In this document: positions 11,593-24,466 of the stretch, in pieces
Position numbering within the stretch: the stretch's first letter is position 1
Layout: every line of letters begins with the position of its first letter
Source: Cordia subcordata
Taxonomy: Eukaryota; Streptophyta; Magnoliopsida; Boraginales; Cordiaceae
NCBI GenBank assembly: GCA_028554755.1
Contig: JAPTOF010000026.1
Span: forward strand, 434,001-498,000
Reading direction: 5' to 3'
Length of the DNA: 64,000 nt
Notes under the pieces: generated by a model
What the model was told of the DNA's origin: nothing
The model's input: the letters and a program-made list of their open reading frames with translations, nothing else
The model's database searches: none
Made by a program: the position numbers and the translations under genes

Positions 11593-12281
11593 TAGACTTG
11601 AAGCTCAAGGATAATTGAGAAGGAATAGATTATGATGAGATTTATGCCCTCATAGATAGATTAGAATCCATTTGTCTATTGCTTACATTTGCTTGTTATA
11701 TGAATTTTAGACTATAATAAATGGATGTCACAAATGGATGTCAAGAGTGCTTTCTTAAATGGATTTATTAAAGAGGAGGTATATGTTGAGCAACCTCCCA
11801 GTTTTGAAGATCCTTGTTTTTCAAACCATGTTTTTAAACTTGAAAAAGCTTTGTAAGGTTTAAAACAAGCACCTAGGACTTGGTACGAAAGACTTAGTGG
11901 TTTTCTTGTCAAAAATGGCTTTGAAAGAGGAAAACTTGACTTCATTTTGTTTGTAAAAAGAGAAGGAAAAGACATTTGATTGTTCAAATCTATGTCGATG
12001 ATATCATATTTAGTCCCACTAATGTTGCTTTATGTGAAAGTTTTCCCAAGTGTATGCATAGGTGGTTTGAGATAAGCATAATGGGTGAGTTAACCTTATT
12101 CCAAAAATTCCAAATCAAGCAAACTAAGGAGGGCATCTTTATAAATCAAGCCATGTTCACAAAGAAGATAATCAATAAATTAGGGCTTGAGGATGCTAAA
12201 GAGATTGGAACCCCTATGAATCCCTCGACCAAGCTAGACAAGGGTGAAAAGGGTAAGCCCGTAGATGAGCAAAAATATTGA
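11593..12281 (+). pseudogene. Copia reverse transcriptase
   Basis: RT palm and fingers are recognisable: [19 protein letters not shown] block near 11730-11770, VYVEQPP at 11778, and the catalytic YVDDIIFSPTN in the open segment 11976-12281. Several stops fall between, including a TAG-type break in the LKQAPR region. RT copies element RNA into cDNA; this copy is dead. Confidence 0.8.
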
Positions 12282-12289
12282 TGTATGAT

Positions 12290-12935
12290 TGGTAGCGTAC
12301 TCTATTTGATGGACTCAAGGCTAGATGTAATGTTCACTATGTGTTTATGTGCTAGATTTCAATCTAATCCTAAGAAAACACATCTAGTTGCCGTAAAAGG
12401 ATTATTAGATATCTTAAGGGAACTAGTAACTTAGGACTTTAGTATGCAAAAGGAACTTCATTTGACTTGTGTGGTTTCTTGGATGTAGATTTTGTCAGTT
12501 GTAAGGTAGATCATAGGAGTACCAGCGACACTTGTCAATTTCTTGCTCATTCTTTAGTATCTTGGTCTAGTAAGAAGCAAAATAATGTAGTTATATCTAC
12601 TACAGAGGCTGAATATATTGCCACCGAAAGTTGTGTTGCCCAAATTTTGTGGATGAAACAAAACTTTCTTGCTTATAGTTTGTATTATGATCATGTTCCG
12701 ATCTATTGTGATAACACTACTGCTATAAATCTCACAAAGAATCCTATTCAACATTCAAGAACCAAACATATAGAGATTAGGCATCATTTTATAAGAGATC
12801 ATGTGTAAAAATGTGAAATTTTACTTGAATTTGTTGATATATTACATCAAGTTGCAAATATTTTTACTAAACCTTTGCATGAGGATCAATTTTGTAAGGT
12901 TATGAGCGAGATTGACATGCAATATTGTGGGTAAA
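12290..12935 (+). pseudogene. Copia RNase H, C-terminal polyprotein
   Basis: The segment 12467-12808 carries the RNase H core: DVDFVSCKVDHRSTSDTCQF, STTEAEYIATESC, and YCDNTTAINLTKNP. It ends in TKHIEIRHHFIRDHV, then after a stop the usual terminal phrase (HQVANIFTKPLHEDQF) is visible at 12840-12895. The order and spacing fit the end of a copia polyprotein. Confidence 0.8.
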
Positions 12936-12939
12936 ATGT

Positions 12940-13489
12940 GTTCATGTGCATATTTGTGGTTTTGAATTGATGAAAATTGCATTTTTTCCACAATCTGGAC
13001 TAGCTGGTCGACCCAGCTGGTCGACTGGAAGGCGTGCGGCCTACATTCTTTGAATTCAAATTTGGCCAGTCAACCCAGCCGGTCGACTTACTCGACTAGC
13101 CGATCGATCGACTTAGTGTGGGTGAGGTTTTTTTTAAAGGGTTTTTACCCTATTCTTTTCGTCTTTTCCTAAATTACTTTTCACCAAAACCCTAAACCAT
13201 CAAACCCTCCTTTCAAAACTCTTGTTTTTACCAAAATTTCTCAAATTTCTTTGCAAAATCATTAAACCCGCTTCACAAAGACAACTTTTATCAGATTATT
13301 TTGTGCAATTTCATCCAAAAACTTGGTAAATCCAAGAGGAAGGTGTCAAGAATGTGGGAGGAGTAAGAGGGCAAGAACACAATCACCCCTTCAACAAAAA
13401 ACCTCAAAATTTCAAGGGAAGCAGTTAATGGTGTCACAATATCTTGTGGATTCAAATTTTGCAGGTAAAAAATGTCCTTCAACTATTTG
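12940..13489. other. Non-coding spacer with GGTCGAC cluster
   Basis: No gene seen. At 13003-13110 there is a cluster of TCGAC palindromes, including one perfect GGTCGACC (13006-13013) and several one-base variants, as in the gypsy LTRs of this window. The rest is pyrimidine-rich. Confidence 0.4.
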
Positions 13490-14680
13490 ATGGTCAAGAT
13501 TAGTATCATTTCTTGCATTTGAATTGCAGTGTTTATGTTGGTACAGTGCATGAATTCTACGAAAATCTTGAGATTGAGCATAGGAATCCTAAATTAGAGT
13601 TGAAATCAAATGTGTGCAATAAATCCTTTGTTTTGACAGAAGATTTTTTAATAAAATTTTCAAAATACTAGTTGATGAAGAGGGACATTATAATAATCAA
13701 GGATGGCTGAATAAAGTTAAGCAATATGCCTCTATAATTATGAATTTTATGTGGCTAGATGTTGGTCCTAAAACTCTCGTCTTTCTCTTCTTAAAGATAT
13801 TGATGTCAACAAGAGAATTTCTTTAAAAGTGATTAGTGAAGTCTTGTTGCCTAGGATGATCAATGATGGAAAAATACCTTTGATGGATGCTTATATGCTT
13901 TATATGCTTCATGAGAAGGAGAAAATTGTCTTACCATTTCTTATTTACAACAAATACTACACATTAGTGGTAAAGATGGAGGAAAGGCCACTACTCTGGG
14001 CTATGGAACGGCTTTGACCCGCATTTTTGATCATTTTAAGGTTAATCCAAAAGAAAAAGATTAAGCATTTTTGATCATTTTAAGGTTAATCCAAAAGAAA
14101 AGATTAAGGCATTTGCTTGAAATTTTCACATGGCTTACATGATTTCCATTGGCATTTACTAGTACAACAGGAATCCTATTAATAGGGCCACTTATAATAA
14201 TTTGCCCCATGGGGTCAAGGGGAAATAAAGTAGAGATCAAGGGAAGGAACTACCTTTTGTAACTTGGTGAAATGACCGAAAGCTTAACATGTGGATGAGA
14301 TTCAAAATGCTCTAGATGAGGAATAACAGCAAGAGCAAGCTAAAGGAAGGATGCATTAACATTAGTGGGCTAGTTATTGGGATGCCTATGGATATAAGCT
14401 CAAATGAGGAAGAAACAAGGCTAACTGTAGGACAAATTATGCTTAGGGAAGCAAGCTAGAATGGATGAGCAAAGACACCATGAGATGAGGGGTAGAGTAG
14501 GCTCCAGCCTTGGTGTGCAACAAGATGATTCTTCCATCGTAGCCTGGATATTGACTCAAATGGAGATACTCAATACAAGTCTGGGCCAGATGAATGCAAA
14601 TTGGATTGAAATGAACAAAAATTGGGCAGCGACGAACACTATCGGTGGCCAAATAAATCTCTACTTAGGCAATCTTTAGA
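13490..14680 (+). pseudogene. Degenerate 3' ORF of the SIRE-like element
   Basis: Broken plus-strand frames between RNase H and the polypurine tract. Readable pieces include VHEFYENLEIEHRN (about 13545-13590), a 62-codon open segment (13829-14017) with VLLPRMINDGKIPLMDAYML, and LGYGTALTRIFDHFKVNPKE (about 13995-14055). These resemble the plant-transposon-protein ORFs found in SIRE/Maximus-type elements. The C-terminal part (14461-14679) is Gln/Met/Asn-rich. A 44-45 bp tandem duplication at 14020-14108 shifts the frame. Function of such ORFs is not established; an envelope-like or capsid-like role is only speculation. Confidence 0.5.
14020..14108 (+). repeat. 44-45 bp tandem duplication
   Basis: The stretch starting CATTTTTGATCATTTTAAGG occurs twice back to back, differing by one A in the AAAGA run. 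It disrupts the degenerate 3' ORF. Confidence 0.8.
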
Positions 14681-15031
14681 ACTCCCATGAAGAACTCAAA
14701 TTCGACTTTGCTAAGTACTTTAAGGACCTTTGCGAGAGCCCTTGAGGATTGGAGCACCATGAAAATTTTTCAAAAAATAATTCTTTCGTGCTTTTCAAAC
14801 ATTTTAGCTTTTAGTTTATGTTGGTTGGTTTTTGAGATTTCAATGACTATTTTAGTTTTCTTTAGATGCTGGCTAGTTTTTTAGCTCATTAATTGACCTT
14901 GGTAGTCGATACTTTGCTTTGGTAATAGTGGCTTTTCCTTTCACTATTTCTCCTCTGTTTTTACTTGTTTTGATGTTGCCAAAGGTAGAGAAGTAGCATA
15001 CTTAAGGTGTGAATGGATTAATTTGTCATCA

Positions 15032-15043
15032 TAAAAAAGGGGA
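15032..15043 (+). other. Polypurine tract
   Basis: AAAAAAGGGGA immediately before the TGATTATTAG start of the 3' LTR at 15044; the expected plus-strand primer site of the SIRE-like element. Confidence 0.65.
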
Positions 15044-16512
15044 TGATTATTAGTGTAATATTGCTTTTAATGATTGTTTTGATGATGTAAATTAATTTTA
15101 TAGCTTGGTAATTAGCATAACAATGATTCTTATATACTGTGATGTTTTTACCATTGCTCATACTATGGCTAAACATCATGCAAGTGTTTTAGTGTATTTT
15201 ATATTAGTATGATGTGGAGGATCTGCATTGATGGAATGAAGATACAATATCAAGCTTAGAAGCCATTGCACATATATTTCAAGTTTTGCAAGAAGATAAA
15301 GAATGCTTGTGATCAAGATTGGAGTTATAAGGCAAAAACGAGGCATCATAAGGGGTACCGGTTTGTGCTCTTTTGTGAATAGCCTTAGGATCACTCTTAT
15401 TGCTCAAACAATTTCTTTTATTATTGCATCACTTGCATAAAAGATTTTTGGGCAATAATTCTCATCTTTGAACAAATGCTTCTCATTGTATAATGTCTTG
15501 AAAATCTTCAAAGAAATGTGTTAGCATGTCTATTGAACTTAAAATGTCTTAGAAAACCTTCTTTAAAAGTGTTCTGTGATTGTAAAATGCTTTAGATAAA
15601 AGTTGGTAGCTTTTAAAACTTGTTTGGCTAATTTTTTCTTAACATTCTAATATAGCTGAACCCTAAGTCGAGCCTCCGCAACCAGTCACATTAGTAAATT
15701 AGGGCTTTCAACCGAACCCCTAGTCAGTCGACTAGCCTAGGCATCCATTTAGGTCAGTAAGGGTTCATAAGGAGCTGGACCCCTAACCGGTTGACTAGCC
15801 AAGGTGACTCACTCCTTTGCAGCATTTAATGTTGTAGTAGTTATAGATCTATTGCTTGCCCTTTCTAAAACCCTTTTCCACTATTATTGCCCTAACAGTA
15901 CTCAATTGCTTTGAATAAACTTTCTTATCATTCAAACATCATCTTTTAGCTTTCCTAATCTCTTTCAAATCATTTATTGCTTAGAATTTTTTAAGAGTTT
16001 GAGCTATATATGTGAAATCCTTAGAGCATTCAAGAACCTATCTTTGCTATATTTTCTTATTGACGCTTGTAACCTTAAAGCTTTCTATTTCTTCAATTTA
16101 TTGTTGTATACACACTCTAGAAGCTTGGATTGCTTAAGAGAAACATATATTAACTTGAGTGAGTGTGGGGAATCCTAAATAGGGGATTGCTTGGGTTCTT
16201 TGAAACAGATCTTCAAACAGGTCTAAAAGGAAGTTGGTTTATGCCTACCAACATTTGTAGGTGCACACATACTAGTGGAGTTTTGAAGTCCTAAGAGGAG
16301 TATCCTTAGGCGATGGATGTAGGCTTGCCAAACTACCTAAAAATTGGTCCTCTTTACTCTCTTTCTCTTTTCCTTACTTTTGTGTGATTTTTATGTCTTA
16401 TTTGTTTAATAAATTGTCTAAGTGACCTTGCTTGTTCTGTTGAGTAATTTTTAATTGTGAAAATTGTTTGATATCTTATTTCACCTTACTCTTAAGATAT
16501 TTGCCCCTAACA
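15044..16512 (+). repeat. SIRE-like 3' LTR
   Basis: Begins TGATTATTAG after the polypurine tract and ends CCCCTAACA at 16512. Colinear with a second copy at 39158-40503; shared landmarks are the GAGGCATCA block, the TCGACTAGCC cluster, GTGTGGGGAA, CCTAAGAGGAG and the terminal CTTAAGATATTTGC. No gene inside. A cluster of TCGACT/GGTTGAC motifs is at 15665-15800. Confidence 0.7.
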
Positions 16513-17475
16513 ATTACATACACCCAGTGTTTACATGGAAATATTTCTAGAGGGCTGAATGCATTTGGTCATGGCTTTGATGAGAGATTAACTCTGGGTG
16601 ATGTCTTAGAGCAATGATTCTTCCTCTTTGGCCAGCTGATATCAATGCAAACTAATTTGAATAGGGTTCTTTTATTTGCCCCACATTTGATCTAGGGACT
16701 TGTACTATAATGGTGTTGAATGGCCTTGGCAACATTGCTTTAACAACTTCTAATAAACGTTAGCTTCTTAACATGTAAATTGACTCCAAATGGCTCCTTA
16801 CTTCTTCAAAGAATCCTGCTTGCAGTTGTATCCTCTTGTTATACCAATGATACTTTGACCAAACTTTGAACATCAAAGGCCACTTAGCCTGACCTTGGCC
16901 ATTGATTTGTTGATAAAGCTAGGTCAAATAATACATCTTAACAATTTAGTTGACTATCATATACAAGCAACACTCTAGCAATCTATTTTGATTTATCAAT
17001 AAGATAAAGCCACAATGACAATCTTATATTGCACAGGTTGTAGGATTACAAGTTATAATTAAGTTACTCCTAATTTAAACTAGGTATTAAGCTAAGCTAT
17101 GGTAACCAACTACGATAAACTAGGAAATTGATTAAACGACTGATGGTTGTTGAATCCTTTACTTAATGTTCTTCATCAGTTTCTATACCTGAAGTATGCT
17201 AGAAAATCTCAACTCCTCCCTTGGTTGTTGGTACTCTGTTTGACTTGTATATTCACATTGATTTGGTCGCATAACAAGCTTCCTGCTTCTTTTCTACAGT
17301 TATTTTTCAATTTTAAATTGGCCTTGATTGTGCAAGGTGTATAAGACTTGTTTGACCTTGATTGCCTTTTGACTTGGTCTATACTTTGGCCATACTTGCC
17401 TGAGGGATACAAATTTTGGTTGTAAACAATACCTTCGATAAGTTGGGCAAATGACGTCTTTAGAGTTTGGATTAC
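16513..17475. repeat. Dispersed repeat C, copy 1
   Basis: Non-coding repeat whose second copy lies at 28345-31790, there split by a solo LTR and a CACTA element. Shared landmarks: TTTACATGGAAAT/TTTACATGAAAAT, GATCTAGGGACTTGTA, CTTAACATGTAAA, TACAAGCAACACTCTA, and AAATTTTGG near the end. Copy 1 keeps both sites uninterrupted (about 16955-16970 and 17409-17420) and so acts as the unoccupied reference. Confidence 0.6.
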
Positions 17476-19239
17476 TGTTTACCCCTAAAAATCACAACCT
17501 AACGCTCAGGAAGCCGAGAAGGAGGTTAGAGGCCAAGTTGGACCTTGAAAGCTAAGGCAAAGAAAGGCTGAAGATATGGCCCAGGGCAGTTGAGATGGCT
17601 GACACACGGCCCGAGTAGAAAATAACACATGTGGCGCGTATGATTTTTAAATGAGAGATCGAGTCAAAATAAAGATGTGCAGTGCTAGCTTTTGAGTGTG
17701 AAGAAGGGAAAGAATCCATGAAAAATTAAAGTCAAATCCCACAATCTACAATGACTCCAAATTCAAACCAAGTTTGTGGAGAAATTATGAGACTAGCCAA
17801 GAATAAAAGCAGGTCCAGGTTAATGAGGAACAAGTCCCTGAACCACCATATCTTATCCTATTTTACGTATCCAGCTCTTTATAGCTTAGTCGTAGCTCAT
17901 TCATAGCTTAATTGTAGTTTAGCAATACCCATCGCTGTAATTTGCTTTACAACCTAGATTGTTATCGCTATAATTTAGTTTACGGCTATCTTGCTGTAAT
18001 TAACTTTACAGCCTATCATAGCTTGTAGTATAATTCACTTTAGGGCTTAAGTTTCATTAGTTTTGTTGTAATTCACTTTATGGCTAGAGCAATTTTGTTG
18101 CAATTAGCTTTATGGCATTAGTGGAAGATTAATAGGCTCTTTAAGGCTTCATTGTAATAAAATTCAACGCTTTGCAATTGTCTTGTTTACCATTTTGATT
18201 TGATTTAAATTATGATTTTATTACAATTAGAGAGTCGATAATCCATATTGCATCAGGTTCTTAGACCAAGTTTGGGACAAGGAAAGAACCCATATTCATA
18301 AAATTGTGCAAGAAGACCAAGTGGTCTCATAGGCATCACAAGAAAGTTCAACCTTAATGCAAGGAAAGGTCTGACCGAGACTGTGGCCAAGGTCTTGTGG
18401 CCTATTGAATGTTTTTCCAAGCAAACAACTACTTGTAGCTTTAATTACATCCATGTGTCCATTCTTGTGCCGCTGGATCAAAGCATCCTATACCGTCTTA
18501 ACCATCAAGTGAGTTTTGTGTGTCTAGAATTGCTTAAATGTGTTCAAGCCTTAGTTGGCACATCTCATTTCCCTCAAACTCTAAAAAATATATCTTCTAT
18601 GCATTAGATACTGCTATGGCTTGTCTCTTCATGGAGGTTAATCAACCATTGCTTTCTTCTAAGCTCCTTATGTCTTTAAGCACGAAATCAATCATGAGCT
18701 CCAACTTTCCAAGTCACAAACCATCGCAAATTCCCTCTATAGACTTACCCAATATAGAAAGGCCTTGGGTCTCATCTCCTTCTTCTCCCTTTCAAATTTA
18801 TGCAGTAAAAACCTTAGTAAATACCTTAGCAAATACCTTAGCAATTATGGCATGAGAGACTTTGACATTCTTGCGGGTCCCATCCCCAATTAATACTTTG
18901 AAGAACAATATATCTCTATTGATTGATATTCATATACAGGCACCTTCTGGTCCTGCTAATACTTTCACTTTAGGACCTTATTACACCAACTTTCTAGATA
19001 ATGATAAGACCATTATATACTGCCAACATCATTCTTTGGTGCTTGACGAAAATCTCATTTTGAGTGTCCTTCACTTATCATAGCTAAGGTTCTTAGAGTG
19101 AGACTCTTACAGTCCTAACTTACCAAGGATGTTGTAGACCATTTCTCTACCTACCTTGATCGAGTTCATGTCGTAATGGGTGACTATTGCAAATGCATAG
19201 GGAGTTTTTTATGCCATTCAATTTTCAAGGGAACTAATG
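17476..19239. other. Intergenic or unassigned repeat, no supported gene
   Basis: Three plus-strand ORFs of 73-105 codons occur (18383-18607, 18538-18855, 18862-19083) but overlap in different frames and show no motif I recognise. A degenerate tandem array occupies 17925-18130. The tract continues on the far side of the gypsy element at 25592, which inserted here. Confidence 0.4.
17925..18130. repeat. Degenerate tandem array (GCTGTAATT..TTTA)
   Basis: Five or six imperfect units of about 35-45 bp, each containing a phrase like TTGCTGTAATTNNCTTTA followed by an RGCC/GGC sequence. Units start near 17932, 17965, 17993, 18030, 18062 and 18095. Confidence 0.5.
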
Positions 19240-19244
19240 ACCAC
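19240..19244. repeat. Target-site duplication ACCAC, left
   Basis: ACCAC directly before the LTR start at 19245, repeated exactly at 25587-25591 after the other LTR. Confidence 0.8.
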
Positions 19245-21170
19245 TGGTGTACTTCTTTGAGTGCAAGCTCTAAAGACCCACAAGCGCACGGATCGATGCA
19301 GTGTAGTGTGTGCGAGAACAAGTGTCGAACCACAGAGAGGATATGTTGTGAGATGAATTCTACGTGTGTGTTCTAGAATGTGCCTAAAAATAAGAAATCT
19401 AAACTATCTATTTTTTGGATTTTTTTGGATTTTTAAATGGTCGGGAAATCTAACTAAAATGAATTAAATTAAACTATGGAGTTGGGAAAAGTAGGGGATA
19501 AGCTAATCTAGAGGAAATAACAAATGAAAAGAGGTTAGGGTGACTTCAACTTATGAATGGGTGATTCTCTACTCAAATGCTTTGGGATTAAAGAATAATG
19601 GCTTACTTTTAGTGATTGCTCTTAACTAGGTTGCTAAATTAGTGTCTTAACTTCCCCTTAGGACTCGGTGCGGGTCCGTCTCTAGGCGCCGCCTCCTAGA
19701 GTTATGGGGTGGTCCTTATGACCTAGGGCCTTAAGAGTGACTAACTAGCTTCCTAGGTGACTTAGAATGGACCTACCCTAGTACCTAAATCATTGACTGG
19801 ATTTAAAGCCAAGACCTAGTGTCGCTAAGGTCAACTAAACCTATCCTGAAACCTATTGGTTGGATTTAAAGCCAAAGGAGACTCGGCCTAGGCTAGCCCT
19901 AAATTATGCTTCGTCATTTTAAGGTCACAATAGCGGGATTTAACCTATTAACACATTCATAAATGTTCTAAGCCAAGGTGTTCGCAAATAAGGGACCTAT
20001 TCGACTACCAAACATCGTCATGCTCGGATTACACCATTAGAAGCAATTAACAACCGACATGTATGCATTATTGAATTCATATTCACTACTAGGCATGTAA
20101 ATATACACATAGACATGAATATAAGCATTACCCACTTCATAGCATCCACATATAAACACATAGATATGATTATACCATGGATTATATGTGTTTAGTAATA
20201 AATAGAGTTCAATTTATACACATGTTACCCATTTAGGCATTTAATCAAACACTTAGACATGAATGAGAAAATAACCATTTGAACAAGAAAATCAAACATG
20301 TATATATAATTAGCCATTTAATCCTATATTATAAGAGTATATAGCTAACCCATTACATAAGCAAAATCACCCTACACAAATCTACTCAATCATAATAAAA
20401 GATAGAACGAAAGAGAGTTTATGAAGCTTCCGTTTCATCCTAGCTAATCTTGTACAAAGCTCTTGAGCAAACTTGAATCCAAATGTTGAAACCCTCTAAA
20501 TTCTCTTGCTTCAAGGTGATGAAATGTGTGAGAGAGTGTGCGTGTTGCAGGTGAAGACTAAGGTTAAGTGTGTGTGTGGGTGGGTGATGGGTGTGTAGAG
20601 ATCCTATCTAAAATTCTCCAAAAAGCTCTCTAAAAAATATCCCTTTTTAGTCTGAAAATCGGGCTTTTATATCGACTTTTCACGATCTGCCGATCGACCT
20701 AACTGGTCGACCGGCTTCTTCTCTTAGCTCGATTGGCTTTTTGGTGATGCTCTCTGGACCGGCCGGTTGACCGGCGCTTTGGAGGGGTCGTCGTCCGGCT
20801 ATTTTTGGCACCTCTCTGGAGTGGCTGGTCGACCTAGCCGATCGACCGGCTCATTTTTCTTGGTCGTCCGACTGACTTCTTTCCTCCATTCTTTGTCTTT
20901 TCAGCCTCCGGTCTTCTCCTTTTGGCTCGTACATCTCCCATCTTTATCGCCTATCATCGCCCAATCTCAATCTTAACCCAAAGTTCACTTAAATCATTGA
21001 AAACAAGCAATTAGTGTAACAATTTGTCTCTTAAACTCGATATGTATATTTGTTTACGCTTAAGCCTATTCTTATCAAAAGTACTACACCAATGCATCTT
21101 TTTGAGCACTTAATACTTCTTAAATATAGGTAAATTACAATGCAAGCACACACACAACCACAGCACATCA
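19245..21170 (-). repeat. Athila-like 3' LTR, subfamily A
   Basis: About 1.93 kb, from TGGTGT (low end) to GCACATCA (high end). The high 1.1 kb is nearly identical to 24467-25586. Minus-strand TATA (ATATAAAAG) at 20664-20672 is immediately preceded, in minus sense, by the palindrome array at 20690-20870 with perfect GGTCGACC at 20705 and 20827. Confidence 0.8.
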
Positions 21171-22560
21171 ACACCCCCAAACCTTCTCTTTGCTTGTCCT
21201 CAAGCAAGCCCAATCTTAAATTTATTTCTAAAGCTGATACAATTGATTGCCTAAAGGATTGACTCGCTATCAAGATTAGTCTAAGAAGCATGAAGAGGGC
21301 ATTCCTATTGTGGAAAGATCTCAAAATCTCTTTGGATCCTCCCTTTACCCATAAGGGGTCTCGTTCCTCGTGGGAATTTCCCAAGTAGCTAATTCACCAC
21401 AAGCCTAGGATTCTAATTAATGCACTCGGGATGTTGATATTTCGTGCTCCCTCAACTAACATGGTCTCTCTAACATGCACCAAGCCTCAAAGACAAGAAG
21501 AGAGAATATACAAACACAATGGCTTATAAAGAGCCTTATTCACGTATCTACAAAGATGATAACTTATGCTAAGTTGACATTGTGTCACTTATGCACTTAT
21601 TCAATAACGTTTTGGTGCCTTTGGCTTTTCCTCTTTTTCACTTCATTTTATATATATATATATATATTTGCACCTTTTTGCCTTTTTTTTTTTTTGGAAC
21701 TTTTCATGCTTTTTATTGTATTCACAAAAAGAAAGAAAAAGAAAGGCTTAGGCATATCAAAAAGAACCAATCAAGGAAGGGGCACTCACATCAACAACCC
21801 TTTTCCACCACTCTTTCCTACCAAGCTATGGGGTGGCAACAAGGGTTATTTTTTCAAGGTTCTCACTCCCCACAACTTTGAAGGGCATTCCCTCTGAGAC
21901 TTAGTTTTCAAACCACTCTATTCATTTCCCCACAATGCATCTCATCTTCATAAATCAATAGAGTCAATCACAAAAGCCAACACAATGATCAACAAAGAAA
22001 TAAATGACTCTATATGCATCAAAATTGAAAAATTTTCACCATTTTTAAGCGCATAATGCAATCTACCCTAAGCAAGATATATAACAAGAAAACCAAACTC
22101 CCACACCCCCAAACCTAAACTTTGCTTGTCCTCAAGCAAATAGATCAAAACACAAAGACAAGCAAATCGTCATTACAAAACAAGTAAGAGTGGTGGGGAT
22201 AGGGTATAAACATGGAGAATAAATGGAGAAAGGATAGATACAACCTTGCATTTTCTTCAAAGCTTTCCATGCCAATGATAAATCACCATACTATTAATCC
22301 TGTGATACACAATTCATAAACACTCACAAAGAAAACAAGATTAGTAGCATTGCCTATGTACGCTTGCATTGGCATGTGCAATAATGAGCAATGGTGTATC
22401 TTATGGGACAAAGGATTGGGATTTAGCACTTTAGTTTGGGTGCAAGAAAGATAAAAGAAAGAAAATAAAAGGAAAAGAAAGTGAAATAAATGCAAAATTA
22501 CAAAATTAAACCTAGGTTGCCTCCTAGTAACGCTAACCACCATGCCGTCAGCCGGGCAAA
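21171..22560 (-). repeat. Athila-like 3' internal region, non-coding
   Basis: Between the integrase stop and the 3' LTR. A GGGGGTGT purine tract (minus, 21171-21178) abuts the LTR as the polypurine tract. Contains a (TA)n/poly-T stretch at 21648-21695. Frames here (such as 21475-21897) are low-complexity artefacts. Homologous to 3883-5400. Confidence 0.6.
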
Positions 22561-22594
22561 CACCAACTTATCTTCAACTTCCATAGATAGGGTC

Positions 22595-24466
22595 CTAAAG
22601 CATTAAAGCCTCCACACGTGCCATGCTCGGATCATATGCGTGCTTCAGGCATTGCCCATTCACCGTCAACTCTTGGCCATCCTTCAAGTCTTTAATCTTG
22701 ACTGCTCTGGAAGGATAGGCATCTAGCACCTCATATGGACCATCCCATCTTGTCTTAAGCTTACCTGGAAAGAGTTTCAATCGTGAGTTAAATAACCAAA
22801 CTTTATCAGAAGAAGAGAATGATTTCTTAATTATGTGTTTATCATGAATTCTCTTCATCCTATCCTTATAAAGTTTAGCGTTCTCATACGCCTCGAATCT
22901 AAGCTCTTCCAATTCCGCTAGGTCTAGCTTCCTTTTCTCACCCGCTCTTGCCAAGTCAAAATTTAGGGCTTTGATTGCCCAATAAGCTCTATGCTCAAGT
23001 TCTACCAGCAAGTGACAAGCTTTACCATAAACCAATCTATACGGAGACATACCAATGGGAGTCTTAAAGGCGGTACGGTAGGCCTACAAAGCATCATTTA
23101 GCCTAACACACCAATCTCTCCTATCGGGCCTAATCATTTTCTCTCAAATGTGTTTGATCTCCCTATTGGACACCTCTACTTGTCCACTAGTTTGCGGGTG
23201 ATAAGGAGTGGCTACCTTATGAGTGACTGAACATCTTCTCAACAAGGCCTCTAAGATCTTATGGCGAAAATGCAAACCCCGATCACTAATTAAGACCCTA
23301 GGAACTCCAAATCTAGAGAAAATGTTCTCCCTAATGAACTTAACCACTACCCTGTGGTCATTAGTACGTGTGGGAATTGCTTCAACCCATTTGGACACAT
23401 AATCAACGGCCACTAAAATGTATTGGTACCTAAAGGAAGGTGGAAATGGACCCATGAAATCTATACCCCAAACATCAAACAACTCACAAGGAAGAATAGG
23501 GGATAAAGGCATCATGTTTCTTCTAGAGATGGACCCGGATTGTTGACATCTAAAATACTTCTTACAATACTCTTGGGCATCCCTAAAGAAATTAGGCCAA
23601 AATAATCCACATTGTAAGACCTTCGCGGTGGTCTTCTTCCCACTAAAATGACCTTTACACCCCTCATTATGACACATACTCAAAACATTCTCAAACTCGT
23701 CCTCAGGCACACACCGACGGATCATTTGATCTGCACACACTTTGAAAAGATAGGGATCGTCCCAAAAGAAATGCCTAACTTGTGCTAGGAACCTATCTTT
23801 TTGTCTTTTCTCCCAATGGGAAGGAAAATGCCCTGTGGCAAGATAATTGACAATATGAGCAAACCAAGGTGTGTGATGAGAGACGGCAAACAATTGCTCA
23901 TCGGGGAACGAATCATGAAAAGGAGATGGATCACTAGAAGACTCGCTAACAAGATAGGAAAGATGATCTGCAACTAAATTTTCCCTACCCTTCTTATCCC
24001 AGATTTCTATGTCAAACTCTTGAAGGAGAAGCAACCACCTAATCAAGCGAGGCTTAGATTCTTTCTTCGACAACAAATACTTCAATACCGCATGATCAGT
24101 GTAGACAATCACTTTGGACCCTAGGATGTATGACCTGTCAAGGGAGAAAACTATTGCTAGAAGCTTTTTTTCCGTGGTGGTATAGTTCTTTTGGGCTTCA
24201 TCAAGAGTCTTGCTAGCATAGTACACAACATGGGGCAACTTTTCCTTCCTTTGACCTAAGACAGCTCCTATCGCATAATCGGATGCATCACACATAACCT
24301 CAAATTGGAGACTGTAGTTAGGTGGCTGAATATTTGGGGATGTAGATAATAAGGATTTAAGCCTATTGAAAGCTCTAACACATTTATCATCAAAGTCAAA
24401 AGGGACATCTTGTGCTAGGAGCTTAGACAAGGGACATGCAATATGACTAAAATCCTTAATGAAGTC
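22595..24466 (-). pseudogene. Gypsy pol: RNase H and integrase
   Basis: Minus-strand polyprotein fragment in a single frame with only two stops, both between 23145 and 23065. RNase H comes first (24466 to about 23950): [14 protein letters not shown], the [14 protein letters not shown] block and [14 protein letters not shown] are clear. Then the integrase zinc-binding region (about 23690-23560, with the [15 protein letters not shown] block) and the catalytic core with [21 protein letters not shown] and the [18 protein letters not shown] motif. The 22595-23050 segment is the C-terminal tail ([20 protein letters not shown]), characteristic of Athila/Tat-type pol. RT and everything N-terminal are deleted; coding starts directly after LTR sequence at about 24466. 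The ORF's apparent start at 24598 lies in the LTR and is not real. Confidence 0.85.

Larger units (their letters stand above)
9074..16512 (+). mobile_element. SIRE/Maximus-like Ty1-copia retrotransposon, 5' truncated
   Basis: Plus-strand order: end of a gag-like frame (9074-9163), protease, GAG-pre-integrase, integrase, RT, RNase H, a long 3' segment with a degenerate extra ORF, polypurine tract (15032-15043) and a 1.47-kb 3' LTR. That order and the integrase and protease wording fit the SIRE/Maximus lineage. The 5' LTR and most of gag are missing; the copy abuts the gypsy LTR ending at 9073. Numerous stops, an insertion in RT and a small tandem duplication show it is old and inactive. Confidence 0.75.

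Noticed and set aside
18383..19083. Three plus-strand ORFs
   Set aside because: Different frames, no shared motif, no splice logic joining them; treated as chance frames.
21475..21897. Plus-strand ORF of 140 codons with hydrophobic stretch
   Set aside because: Created by a (TA)n and poly-T tract in the gypsy 3' non-coding region.
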